Assembly: GCA_963556255.1 (NCBI GenBank)
Contig: OY744605.1
Span: 67,712,610-67,776,609 of the forward strand
Reading direction: 5' to 3'
Source of the DNA: Allolobophora icterica
Taxonomy: Eukaryota; Annelida; Clitellata; Crassiclitellata; Lumbricidae
DNA: 64,000 nucleotides
Numbering within the stretch: position 1 is the stretch's first letter; every line of letters begins with the position of its first letter. Under the pieces are notes generated by a model. The model made no database searches. It saw only the letters and a program-made list of their open reading frames with translations, and was not told the DNA's origin. This document shows positions 41,945 through 54,800 of the stretch, piece after piece. Both the position numbers and the translations under genes were made by a program.

Positions 41945-44900
41945 ATGGATATTCGACCAAATCACACGATTTATGTAAATAACTTGAACGAGAAAATCAA
42001 GAAGGATGGTGAGAGCAATTATTTGTTCTGTTGTTAAAGTTGACTATCATTTCTAATTTGCAATGGTAGGTTCACAATTTTCTGGAAGGTTGTGGAAATT
42101 ACATTTGATTTGACAGAGTAGGTTAACGAAGAGTGAGTATCAAGAGGATGCTTACCATGTGTCCTCTGATTATGGCACAACCTACTTTTGATGCTAAGAC
42201 TATAATGTGAGCAGTGTTAATACATTCTTTTATGACCATTCCAGATCAAGCCCTTAGGCAGAAATACAGAGTAGCCTGTCCAAAGGCATTCAAAGTTGTG
42301 ACAGCCCGACCCTTTGAGCGTACGAAGTCACGACCACCTGTAGTCCGCCGTCATAAGAGTCCAACTGCAGTGCCCTTATGCTATTTATAGAGCCTAATAT
42401 CAACCTGTGCTCCTTACGAAACTGTCATCTGAATGCTGGCAGTGGCTCTAGAGCAGAAACTGGATGGTACTACAGGAGCCACTGCCAGCACAATTCATGC
42501 CAGTCCAAAATAATTTTCCAAAGGATGGGTGGGTGGCTGGCTAAGGGCCTGTTCCAGATTTCGAATAAGCTTGTTTCCCTGCTGCAGATTTTTGCGGGCC
42601 ATTTTGGAAATTTCATTAATCTACATAAATGTTAAATTTATCACCTTATTTTGCGGTCACTCAGAATAGTCTCATTTGCACCAGCAATAGATCCTTTTGT
42701 TGGTTGAAATTGGTTCTTACAGCTGTTTTCAATATTGATCTCTTACAGAGTTGAAGAAGTCTTTGTACGCCATCTTCTCACAGTTTGGCCAAATACTTGA
42801 CATTGTTGCGATGAAGACTTTGAAGACAAGAGGACAGGCGTTTGTTGTCTTCAAGGAGATCAGTAGTGCCACCAATGCCCTGCGTTCCATGCAGGGATTC
42901 CCGTTCTACGACAAACCCATGGTAATGCGATACGATTTCGATTTCAGCCTGCCTTTTGCGTCACAACACCGTGCCCACAACACTGTGCTTACATATCATA
43001 GCGTTTAGTTATGTATACTTAAAATGTGATGTTATGCAGTGCAAAAAGAAGCGACATTTGAAGAGAGCATTAATTGTTGTGTTTTCCATCACGATGATGG
43101 AGTCTTCATGATGGAGGTAGGAGTCGCTGTATTAAATTGAATAAGTAATAAGACTTTTATATATAACAATTTAAGGAAACTCTCCTGCAGCACCAGTGGT
43201 CCTACAAGCTGTCAATGATGAAAGCAGTTGTTGGTATTTGTCAGAATGAAGACAGAAAGAGGCTTACAAGTTGTCTAGTTTGCAGTTAACGAGTTAAAGT
43301 GATGGTCCAGCCACAGCCAAACTCCAAGACTATAAGAGAAGTTCTAAATTTGGCAATTAACAAATCAAACTTAAGCGACAGCTGGATTCTGTTTTGCCTT
43401 TCATTTGAATGTACAGCATTCAGTTTCTTATTCTTCTCAGCATTCATTTTCATCTGTTTAGAGCAATTAGATAGGTGCTACATAAACTGTCTTGATGCAT
43501 AGAAACATGTATGCAAACTAAGATACACACATACACGCTATGTGTCTGTGAACCCTTGATGGCATAACCAACACTAAGATTCTGGGCGAATAGGGGATAT
43601 TTATAGAATTGTTTTGCAGAGTTTTGGCAATATTTACCTTATGAAGCTTTCTGCTTTCACAACAGAGAATACAATATTCGAAGAGAGATTCCGACATAAT
43701 CGCCAAAATGAAAGGCACGTTCGTGGAACGACCAAAGAAAAAGAAGCGAGAAGATGAGGAGGAAGAGCCACAGGGAAAGAAGAAGAAGAAGGCTCCACCA
43801 AAGTAAGTTTCTAAAAGATCTCGACAGACTTTTATATCTTTGTGGGAAAATTGCTTGACATTGTGTGTTGTGCCTTGTAGAGTAGAGGGGAGTTCATATG
43901 GGTGTAGTCACATTGAGTGCAGCTTTCCTTAGGAAGGGAAGTTGTCTGAAATCCTTTCTCCAAATACACCAGTGGCTGCTCACCAGTTATTTCGTGGATA
44001 TCTTCCCCATGATGTGATGACTCTGCTTCAATTATCTCAGCGGTTATTTTTCAGTTTCTCCAGTGGCTAATATCGCCGTTGACTACTCTTCAATATCCCC
44101 AATGGCTATTCTGTAATTACCCCATGGCTATTGTGTAATTATTACAATGGCCAATTACCATTCAGTTCAGTTATTTTATTTGAACAAATGCACCTTCTGC
44201 AGAAATTTATTTTTGAGATTTTTTGCATTTTAGCATAAGTTCTGCAAGAGTGTTTATATGTTTTAAGCTGTCTGGAAGCGGAGTCCAAATGTGGGGATTC
44301 TGGTTTCAAATTGAAAAACATTCGTACAATAGTTTTGCATTGCTGTTAGGGCTGTACCGAATAGGAGATAATCACTATTCGGCCGAATACGAATAATTGG
44401 ACCAACTATTCGGCCGAATACGAATGGTGTACAAAATAGGTCTACCAACAACATTCAAAATTTCAAATGTAAGCAAAAGTTTCAGTTCAGTAAATTTAAT
44501 ACATAAACTAAAAGTAAACAGTCACTGTACACAAGGAATGAGACTACTAACACTGCGATACCGCGGTCCAGGCAGTAGGCAACGCCTGGCTGGAACCACA
44601 GCATATTATGTTAATGAGAGAGTTACTTCAGTCCACTCGCTATAGCAGCCGCTTATGCAGAAACAGATGTCACATGACCACTATTCGTATTCGGTCCGAT
44701 CGCTACTATTCGGCCGAATACCGAATAGCTGTTTGGCCAACTATTCGGCCCCGAAGCGAATACGAAGCGAAATTATCGGTACAGCCCTAATTGCTGTATG
44801 TGATTTTGCAACTTTATACTCGGCAGTTCTAATGTGATGTATCCAAGAAGGGTGTTCATCTATCCAGACTCCTGGAAATTTACTGGGCTGTACAGGAATA

Positions 44901-46966
44901 AGTCTGGATTTAGAGTTTATTTTGAAGTAGGGTTATTGTGGGCAGAAACTGATCCTGATGCTGGGTTTCTCCAGCATTGCGTACAAGGAAGTTTTAGGAA
45001 ATTCAACGTGGAATTAAGTCAAGTGAAACACTGATTCCGAAGATTTCTCGGATTGAAATTCAACCGGGTGAAATTAGACTCTGCACTCTGCTGGCCTTTT
45101 GCCGTAATAATGACTTCACAAGAAAATACTGATTTTTTTAAACCCTTGTTTTCAACCATTGACTTTTGGGGTGAATGGCAGCGAGTTTTCACCCTTCTCA
45201 GAGTCACTGTGTAAGGTTTTTACAGTTTCATTGGTTGGTTATATTTTAGATGTATTCTGACTACTGTACTTTAAATTTTAGGAGTAGTGTTGCAGCCCTT
45301 GCAAACCAGAAGGCAGTTATCAACACTCCACTTAAGCCAATGCAGCCAGGTATGTGTATAAATGTTTTATTCTAGAAATGACTCCCATGCCTACCTAAAG
45401 TAGATCACAATTACTCAGTTGAGTACGTAAATAGTTCACGTTAAGTACTTTCATGGCTGTATCTAGTGGGTCAAAGTTTGTCCTGTCTGTGGGTGCTAGG
45501 ATGCTCAAGTAGCAGACCAAGGGGTGGCATTTGGTTTGTGAAACTTGTACCTAACTCCTGGCTAAAGAAGCATACCGTAATGATTATTTTGAACAGATTG
45601 CTGTTTTAGTAACGGGCTCACAACTTGATGAGCAGTTGTTTGTGGCCTTTGAAACATGGGATTGGAGGTATTAGTTTGCAGTCGTGAATTCAGTCATTGA
45701 AGCATGTAGAATAACTAAGTTTTTGTTTCTTTAGAAGGCGATAGAAATTAGTGTACTGTTTTACTAGTCGAATGATAGATATCGTGGATATCTAACTAAC
45801 GTTGAATTTGGCCTTAGAAATGCATATAATGGCTCACTTATGGTCCGTTGGGCAATTGATCTATTATCAAGTGACAGGTCCCGCTCAGATTGAACTCGGA
45901 TACGTGGGTTGTACCACCATTGTCAATTTGTCATCATCTTTGTTCTCATCCTTTATCATCATTACAAGAGGTGACTGAATGCATGTGATCTAACCATCTA
46001 TGTTGCACCTTCGAAGGATCTAATGTTGCCTTTCATTTTAGTGGACGGCTGAGTGGAAGTCTTAGGTATGGCTTGAGTGCCATCAAATTGGCAATGCATT
46101 GACCGATGTTGCATTGTTTTAATGGATAGTTTCAGCTGCAGTACTAACACCAGTGCAGCAGCCTCAGGCTCCGGTTGCTCCAGCAATCATTCCAGAACAA
46201 CCTCCGTGTCACATCCTCTTCCTCACCAACCTACCAGCGGAGACCAATGAAATGATGCTCTCTATGCTCTTCAATCAGTAAGCCAGACCATTTAATTTTC
46301 GATCTTCCATTTGCTGATCTATTTATTTACTTAAGAAGGTAAAGTACTAGCTAATTTATTACCTGCCTTTTTAAAATTTTCGTCTGAAGCACAGATCAAC
46401 AGCCTTTCCTCTTGGGTTGCATGAATTGACAACGATATATCTTTTTCAAAGAAAACACTAGGATTTGAAACCCAGACATTGAGGTCTCAGTCAAACAGTT
46501 AATGTTATTGGACATTGTTATGTATCTCAAATAGACTATACACAACTTCACAATAAACCTGTTGTCGCATGTACATCATTGTATTGTTATTTTGTATATG
46601 TGACACTTTCAAAAACTGACATTCTGTCTATTATTTAACTTTTAACACTTGCACTAACATTTGACGCTGTAAAGAACTCTAGAAATGACTTATGATAATG
46701 TATGATTTGTTGTTATAATTATGATATCTATCCTAGTCTTTATGTAGAACCCTTTAAAGGGAACATCCCAAAAGTGCTGTACATGATGTACTGGTTCTTC
46801 TTAAAGGTTCCCTGGTTTTAAAGAAGTCCGACTGGTTCCTGGTCGTCACGATATTGCATTTGTGGAGTTTGAAAATGATGTCCAGTCGGCTGCTGCAAAG
46901 GAAGCTCTCCAGGGATTCAAGATTACGCCAACCAATGCAATGAAAATCACGTTTGCCAAGAAATAA
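41945..46966 (+). CDS. SNRPA/SNRPB2: U1A/U2B'' (SNF) spliceosomal protein, 6 exons, 247 aa
   Basis: Exons 41945-42008, 42749-42921, 43666-43802, 45282-45349, 46136-46277 and 46807-46966 join in frame with GT/AG borders. RRM1 begins [20 protein letters not shown] (RNP2 = IYVNNL, residues 9-14) and has RNP1 = RGQAFVVF (49-56), followed by the hallmark [20 protein letters not shown] and [20 protein letters not shown] Lys-rich linker, then an Ala/Pro/Gln linker, leads to RRM2 (about 172-247: [20 protein letters not shown] to MKITFAKK). It binds stem-loop II of U1 and/or IV of U2 snRNA in the nucleus. Non-vertebrates often have one protein (Drosophila SNF) for both jobs; a single copy here cannot be assigned to U1A or U2B''. 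Intron 3 holds a hAT MITE and intron 1 a hairpin. Confidence 0.97.
42431..42496. repeat. Hairpin in SNF intron 1
   Basis: Perfect 15-bp stem TGCTGGCAGTGGCTC / GAGCCACTGCCAGCA around a 27-base loop, with extra pairing (GAAT/ATTC) after a small bulge. The size is close to a pre-miRNA stem, but the stem is short and there is no other support. Confidence 0.6.
44347..44789. mobile_element. Non-autonomous hAT-like element in SNF intron 3 (443 bp)
   Basis: Ends TAGGGCTGTACCGAATA and TATCGGTACAGCCCTA, with a perfect 8-bp target duplication ATTGCTGT (44339-44346 and 44790-44797). The subterminal DNA repeats TATTCGGCCGAATACGAAT many times in both directions, likely transposase-binding sites. It has no coding capacity. 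Confidence 0.92.
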
Positions 46967-47403
46967 AGGAACACTGCTGCCACCTGGCTACTCCTCTTCG
47001 TGGCATGTCTAGATTTCGTTTTCGGCTTGCGAGGCAGTGATGACGAACTTCATTTTTGTTAGAAAACAGTTGGACAGTTGTTTGGTGAATTAATGGATTT
47101 TTAGAAAAGCAAGAGTATTACGATAAAAATCTGTTACTTCATCTTGTTTAAAATGTTCAGGGTTGGACCTGCTGCATTTATGGTTGGTTGCGTTAAGATT
47201 GAAGAGATCTTAATAATATAGTAAAACCTTGCACATATTTAGATCAAATTATGTTTCATAATTTGTTCATGATATTTATGGGATGTGTTGTGCTTGGTGT
47301 TTAATAATTACAAGGAAAACACTGCGGTGGGAAGATTTGTTAACAATCATTTATGATTTTATGCAATGATAGAATTAAGGATAAGAAAAGATGTAAGTCA
47401 AAG

Positions 47404-47860
47404 CACAGTATAAATAATTACACAGTACATCGACTCGTCGCCGCTGCTGCAGTCAGAATGTGTGACATTATAAATAACTAAGCCCCGCCCACTGTAACGA
47501 CATTATAAATACCTAAGCCCCGCCCACTGGCGTCCACCATCTTGAAAGAGACCGTTTACCATGCCGATAAACCAGAAACAATCGCATCAAATATTTTTTA
47601 AACGTTAAAAACAACATTGAGGACTACACGCCGATACACCGCAATCCATCAAATAAAATATTTTTTAAACGTTACAACAACATTTAGGACTTCATTAGAA
47701 TTAGCAATATTATTTTTAACGTTAATTTCAGCTTAAATCTATAATTCAAAAGCTATTTTTCAAGGTGGTGTCGTGATCACGTGACGTAATCACGTGACCA
47801 GAAAAACTTGTCAACAGCCAGCAATGAGAGTCGACATACTGTGTAATTATTTATACTGTG
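47404..47860. mobile_element. MITE with CACAGTATAAATAATTA ends and 7-bp target duplication (457 bp)
   Basis: Perfect 24-bp inverted ends (starting CACAGTATAAATAATTA) and identical flanks GTCAAAG (47397-47403 and 47861-47867). Inside are two tandem phrases: ATTATAAATA..TAAGCCCCGCCCACT twice and ATATTTTTTAAACGTTA twice, plus GATCACGTGACGTAATCACG. It lies 440 bp after the SNF stop, so it may be in the 3' UTR. Confidence 0.9.
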
Positions 47861-48488
47861 GTCAAAGTTACTTTCATTACTGCCTAAAGTAGGTTACAGT
47901 TACAGATTTATAGCTATACATTTCTGTTAAGATCTCAACTAAAAACTTGTCTTTTCTTGGACTCGTTTTCTCCATAGGCTGTATGCCTTATGTAAGTCCA
48001 TGGACATCAACCTGACTTGTATGCAAAGGAATCTGGCTTAAACATCATAATTGTTATAGTCGTCGGCTTAATCATCACATTCAATTACATCTATGTATGT
48101 ATGTATCTGAGCACATACATACATATAATATTTATAGGTGTGCTCTTATCAAAGACTTGTCACAGACCATAGCCTGCTCTCTTGTGTGCTCACCTTGAGT
48201 ATGCTAAGTCTGTGTAGGTATCTCAGATCTTGAAGGCAAGTGGCTTCAACGCATCCAAATTGCCCTGACTTGCATGATGCTATGTGCCTGTACTCGTACA
48301 AACTCCTTAACCCTGCTCGGTTAGCTGCATTGGCTTCCTACTGAATTCAGAGTAACATTTAAACTTGCCTGTATGACCTATGAAACCCTTACAATGAGCA
48401 CTCCTACCTACATGTACTTCCAACCACTATTATCTCCGTACGTCCCCCTGCGGTCTGAGATCTTCGTATATGGGTCTTTTGGTTGAGC

Positions 48489-48542
48489 CACAGTATAAAT
48501 AATTATGTAATTATATAATAATAATTATGTAATTATACTGTG
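48489..48542. mobile_element. Minimal copy of the CACAGTATAAATAATTA MITE (54 bp)
   Basis: Only the two inverted ends remain, as a near-perfect palindrome. Flanks GTTGAGC (48482-48488) and ATTGAGC (48543-48549) match at 6 of 7 positions, supporting the 7-bp target length of the 47404 copy. Confidence 0.82.
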
Positions 48543-48581
48543 ATTGAGCGCTGATGTAGCACCGTCATAGGCCCTCATGCA

Positions 48582-48677
48582 TTCATTTGTAGCACGTAAA
48601 ACGTTTCGAATTTTTATCAAGTAAAAGAAACTGCTTATTTGATAAAAATTCGAAACGTTTTACGTGCTACAAATGAA
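48582..48677. repeat. Perfect 39-bp inverted repeat
   Basis: Arms 48582-48620 and 48639-48677 are exact reverse complements (starting TTCATTTGTAGCACGTAAAA) around an 18-base loop. It sits 214 bp upstream of the UBR7 start codon. No target duplication is evident. Confidence 0.95.
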
Positions 48678-48699
48678 ATTACACTTTCCACTTAATTCT

Positions 48700-48890
48700 A
48701 ATGTTAATTTGTCATATGCGGACATTCTGAACGCAGATTTATTCACGCCTAGCGCGCTAGAAAACATTTACTGCGTGAACGGAAATGAGAAAGCGCGGGT
48801 AGCCTTGACCTAGCAACATTGCCTAGCAAGAGAACGGAAAATCTTTGTTTACTTGCTACATTTATGGTGCATAAAATAATAATTTAACAA
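48700..48890 (+). promoter_or_regulatory. Probable UBR7 promoter / 5' UTR
   Basis: More CG-containing than its surroundings. It includes the 12-bp palindrome CTAGCGCGCTAG and two CCTAGCAA motifs 13 bases apart (ACCTAGCAACATTGCCTAGC), resembling RFX X-box halves. Function is inferred from position only. Confidence 0.4.
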
Positions 48891-51800
48891 ATGGAGGAAG
48901 AAAAGCCGTCGAATAATCAGGAAGAGGTCGAAGATGACGTTACAGTGTCGATGGTCGAGATTTTGGAGGCGGAAGAACAGCGACAGGAGGATGCGAATGC
49001 TGTTCTAGGCGGGAGCGATGATAGGAATTGTACTTATATAATGGTAATTATAATCCATTTAACTCATTAGAACTGGTTTTGTCAATAGCTGTTGAAGAGT
49101 GCGTTGCGAAAGACCAGTCAGAAATCTAACGAATCCGTCCAAGAAATGACCTTTATGTAGCACATTTAGGTGGAACTAAAGGTGCTATATGTTGACTGCC
49201 GTGATACACGCATACATACAATGGCAGTTCTCCGTAGCCTAGGGAATCTGTTGGAGAACCTATAAGATTCAAAGCATTGAGGCAGATCTTAAATTTCTTA
49301 ATTTGATTTGCCAGTTTCACTTTCAGCTGCAAGTTTTTAACCCCGATAAAATAGCAGTGATGATTGTGAAAAGGAATGGATTGCATGTTAATCATTTGGC
49401 GAACATTTACAATCGGGGTGCCTATGTACTATCTGGGTGGGTGTCTGCATCGTGAGGGTCGGTTATGGTCAGGGTAAGCGTCGTGAGGGTCGGTTAGGGC
49501 TTAGGGTTAGGGTCAGTGTAGCCTATGTGCCACTAAAAAAGCTATACCTGCGAGTGGAAGCTGGATTTTAAAATTCAGACACCCCGATTGTACATGATCG
49601 CCAATCATTTTATACACTTTAATGTAGCACCAAAAGCATCTGGCATCAAGTTTTTATTCTATGCTGTAGTAAACACTTTTGTTGAGAGCCTTATCATGAT
49701 GATATTTTTTCCATAGGGCTATGTCGATCGTCAGGCCTTGTATTCATGCAGAACATGTGCAACGGCATTGTCAGATGAAAACCCCGCTGGAGTATGTCTG
49801 GCCTGCAGTCTGGAATGCCATGAAGGGCATGAACTGATTGAGCTCTATACAAAACGGTTAGTAGTATTGTGATTAACGTGGAAGGAATTCGATTCAGCAG
49901 CTACTGGTTCAAAAATCCAATGGACATCTTAATCTGTGTTATTAGCATGGTTATGTTGAGAAGGCAACAATGTTGCAGGGGTGTAATTGTCTTGCACGCC
50001 ATCAAATTGATAGACTGACATATTTTATAATTGTTTTTCATATTGTGCCCTTGACTCACTGATAGTCAAACTAAAATTCTGGACTTGTGTCTCTGTTACT
50101 GATTTATATGTTGACCATGATGATTACTGTCTGTAATGTTTATTTTTTGTTTCATGTTTCAATTTTCAGAAATTTTCGCTGTGACTGTGGTAATAGCAAA
50201 TTTTGTGGATTGACTTGCAGACTGTGCCCAGTAAGTACTCTTATTTAAGGCAGTTAATTTTCAGTTCACGAAGACATACATATTTAATTGCTGTATTATG
50301 GATAGTATATTTCATACATTTAAAATTGCTTTTGCTTATGTTTGTGTCACAAGTCAATACCATAATTGGACCCACCAGTTGGAATTGCCTTTCTCAAGAG
50401 CTGCGACTCGAGTTCCTCAGTTTGCTTCTTCCACAGTTTTGCAAGTGTCTGAAGTCTGTATTATTTGACAGTGATTACCACTTGTTCAGGTTGGGAGCAC
50501 CAGTGATGAGTTTTTTCTCGACGCGGCGCTTTATAAACGCCAGGTTACAATTACAATAGTTTTATTTTAAGATGACAAGCTGTCTTTTTTCAAGTGATGT
50601 CACTTATCATCTGTTAGCAGATCTTTTTTTTTCATTATCATCTGTTTAGTTGCAATGGCAGCAGTTTATTATCAAAGTTCTGTTAATATGTTTTATTGGA
50701 TGTGAATGTGGCAGTTGTTTTTTATTTCAGAACAAGTTGCCAACTAATCCTGACAACCGCTACAACCATAACTACAGTGGTCTCTACTGTAGTTGCTCAA
50801 GACCATATCCGGACCCGGATGATTCGGTAGAACTTGTTAAATACACAATAACAAGGAGACAACACAATACAATAAACTACAGTACAATTTACACTAATGT
50901 AGCGAGAATGCTGTTAGACATCAGTAGCCAGACATCACTGTGGCCATTTGAGTAACTAGACACAATTTTCTGTTCTTGGGCAACAGAGAGAGAGAGAGTG
51001 TGTGTATGTGTGTGGACACCAAAGAGTGAACTATGTTTGCTGCTTCCTGGACACTTGGGACCTGCCGTGCTTGATAAACTTGCTTTTCCGGGCCCCTAAT
51101 GGCACTTGCCTCACAAATGTAACGTTCAGGTTTGTCCAATATTCTGTTCGAACAGATTGTGGAATAACACACGCAACCAGGCATGCATGGTGACTGATAG
51201 TTGTTCACTTTATTGATATATGTATCAAGGCATTTAGTATAATGCCTTTTAAGTACACCTTAAAGCACTGCACACGTGGTTATGTGATTGATCTAATCAA
51301 GTGTGTTTTCAGTTTGAAAATTACCAGTAATGCTGAATGGAGTCAGGTCGTGTAATAGTACTTGTATATATTGGAAGACCATTCCCAGAGGAAATTCTGC
51401 ACAGGAGAAGGCACAATGAGCCCAAGAGAAGTGTTGGGTGTTCATGTATGTACCTTGTTGAATGATCCTTCAGGATCAGGACCATGCCTCTTAGAGACTT
51501 ATAAGCAGATGTGTTTGGCTTTGTCATTTGTTTAGTAGCAATAAGAGTTCTTTCTTTAAGACAGCTTGGTTCATTTTTTGGTTTCATGGATGGTTTAGCT
51601 ATTGTTCTGGTTTTTCTTTTGTTTTTACAGATCGAAGATGAGATGATACAGTGTGCGATTTGTGAAGACTGGTTTCACAAGAGGGTTAATATATTTACTT
51701 GTCTCTAATGCCAGCTAAGCTAATCTGCTCTGGTCTTTGACTTCAGTTGCATCATTGCATTTAATAATAATAATAATAATAATAATTATAATCTTCTCTA

Positions 51801-54800
51801 TTAATTAAAACTGACAAGTACGCAGTAAGATTACATTGAAACAGGACAGTACAACCAAGATCTTAATTAAACACACGTTTTGGCAGCCGTGCAAGGCGTC
51901 TGCACTAAGGAATGTAATCCCGGAGCATTCTGTCAATTACGGGATTAGAAATTAATCAATCCCGGGATTATACTTTATGCAATGAAAAATTTTCCCGCCT
52001 ATAGCATAAATGTATATTTAATACTGTTACGCGGTTGTGTATTAAAGAGGTTGGTTTTAAGAACGTTGTGGCGATGTGTTAAAAACATGTAACCTTAAAA
52101 TAACGAAAAGTTTAAGCGTTCGTTAGGAGTTATTTACGATAAAATTAATCGCAAGAAGCGTGAAGTGTCAATACATGTAGTACAATCTCCGAATACTGAT
52201 GACTCAGAGCAGGGGTGGGCAACATACGGCCCACGGGCCGCATCCGGCCCCTGGAGACCTTTGGACCGGCCCTTGACATGTCTTCTATATTAGCATTGTA
52301 TCTGGCACATGGGGACCTTCTATTCTGCCCTACATGAATTGTCTGGATTTCTGCTCGTAGTTCAAGATTAAAAGATCTGTTTCTTATTTATTAAGAATCC
52401 GACCTCTACTATAGTCAACTAATTAACTACTCAATCATCAATGTAATGACTCTGCATGAAACAAGACCTCAGAATGGGTAGGTTCGCAAGTTTAGAAGCC
52501 ATCTTCGCTTAGATGTCATGCCCTGAAAATGGTTGCGCTTTTTCCAAGCACCTATATTTGTGAACAGTTCTTCTTAAAGTACAAAAAAAGATGCAGACTA
52601 ACAGATGACAATGAACTTCGAATTGCCACGAACATTAAAGCAAATCGGGGGCAAATGAACCTGCTAAAATTAACCAGCGATTTGGCATGCGGCCCCTGAG
52701 CTGCTCTTAACATCTTAGGGCGGCCCTCCGCTGAAAGAAGTTGCCCATGCCTGACTCAGAGCATAGGCAGAGGCACTTGACAGCAGTAGGGCTCGGTTGA
52801 TACTTATCAAGGTTTCGCCACTAACAGGTTGGCCCGCTTGTTTGGTCCTCGGAGGCTAATTAACTTGGGGTGGGGTGTTTCTGAGTGGAAAGATCTTGAT
52901 AGTTGATAGCGATCCCACGGCCGAGAATGAGGTCTGAGAACGACAAGTGACAGGCGCAGCACCGCTGCGGGAGGAGTGCACAGCAGCCTGCAGCACCTTG
53001 ATATTAAAGCAGCCAGAGTAGGTCTGTAGTCTGTAGTAGGGTTCGTACTCGTCGTTGCTGCTTATGTGCCGTAATTAGCGTCCGATGCCCAAGCCTCAAG
53101 GAAGAATTATACAGTGGATAAAGTAATTTTAATAAAAAAATCTGAATTTTTTGTAATCCCAAAAATACGGGATTCCACGTTTGTCAATCCCGGGATTACG
53201 GGATTGAAAAATGATTCGGGATCCCGGGATTACATTCCCTAGTTTGCACTACAGGAGGGGTTACGGGTATCAAACTGCGATCTAATGCTCTCCTGGGCGT
53301 GAGTGTTCTCATTCATTTATATCCCCCTCCCCATTTGCGTAAGTGTATTCTGTTTTCCTTGCAGTTTTCACTCTTTTGAGCAGTAGAGTACCTTGGAGTG
53401 AGTGTATTTAAGATGCTCAGAGTTTGGATGGTGCTGAATTTTGGCAAGTGGAGCCAGCCTGTTTTTGTTGCATGAACATAGCAATAAACAAGGCATCAGT
53501 CTGTGCAATGATGAACAAAGTGGTTTTGTGTTGAAAGAAATGTTTACTTATCAGACAGAAAATACATATGATGTGTTGGCAATTATTATTATTATTGTGT
53601 TTTTAGCACGTCACTAACTGCACAGTTGAGGACGAGTTTGAGGAGATGATTTGTGGGTCTTGCATGGACTCGTGCCATTTTCTTTGGGCTTATGCCAGAC
53701 TGTGCAAAGGTGAGTGTGTCTACCAACCATTTTGACTCCAGGTGTTTTGAGTTTCCTGATATGGTACTTTCTTTTCTACAGCTGATCCTGATTCAAAACT
53801 TTGAGTAAGACCTCAGCAACTACTTGTGTAGTTGATGTTAAGTAACTGCTTTTGACAACTGTTTAAAACTGAATTTTTGCAGTATCGTAAGTACTGACAC
53901 ACATACTTGGGTTCTGGTTTGACTGCTGCATGATAATCTATGACAGACCTTTTGAGCCCTTTACGCTTTTCTGAAATCAAAGTGCAAATTTATAAAGTGC
54001 CACTTCAAGGAGATGTCTCAGAGATGCTCATAACCTGATTAAAAGACCATGAGACAGTTATCGAATAGCATAATCGTTACTGCTGGCAAAATATAGGTGA
54101 AGTGAGAATATGCATGGTTACAGGTTGCGTGGTTAGTGATGTTACATTATAGAAATGTTCACCTATTTGATGTTTTGTCCTGTTGCAGCTATTTACAAGA
54201 AGACCAAGAAAACTGTGAAAACAGATACAGAGGGTGACGTTGATGTTCTTACTGATGAGAAGACTTCCATTCCTCAAGAGACTTTGAGCAAGTCATCGAG
54301 TGAAGCTTTGGCAACCTTAGAAAGAGCAAACGATGAGACATCAACCAGCTGTCTGATAACGACAGAAGGCACAAATCCTGGTGAGACATCGAGCAAGCGT
54401 TTGACAGCATCAGAGGAATGTCTGCCAAAAGATAAATCGTCAGAAGCATCAGCCGAAGCCAGTTCTTCGGTGATCGAGTCATGTCGTCTAAAGGAGCTGA
54501 ACGCAGGAGGTTGTTTGCGATTGAACGGTGCTGTATTCTGGCCAGAGGATTGGAGAAAACAACTGTGTCGATGTTCTCAGTGCATGGTTAGCACTTCTAG
54601 ATGCTGTATTCACATGCATACTTACATACATACATAGATACATACATACTTACACACACATATTTACTTATGCTGATTGTTCTTTACTTTTGTTACTACA
54701 TTGTTGTCTTGCATGACTATTTGGCATAGGCATAATTTATGGGGTACAAGGGTACCCGTACCCACTTTTTGGACTGGAGGTTACCGTACCCCATTTTTCA

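Larger units (their letters stand above)
51906..53241. mobile_element. Non-autonomous hAT-like element in UBR7 intron 5, host of a nested hAT
   Basis: Ends TAAGGAATGTAATCCCGG and CCGGGATTACATTCCCTA. Flanks GTCTGCAC (51898-51905) and GTTTGCAC (53242-53249) match at 7 of 8. Subterminal copies of CAATCCCGGGATTA occur at both sides. No coding region remains apart from the nested element. Confidence 0.87.

Noticed and set aside
42378..42635. 85-residue ORF in SNF intron 1
   Set aside because: Overlaps a hairpin and has no domain; the gene model is complete without it.
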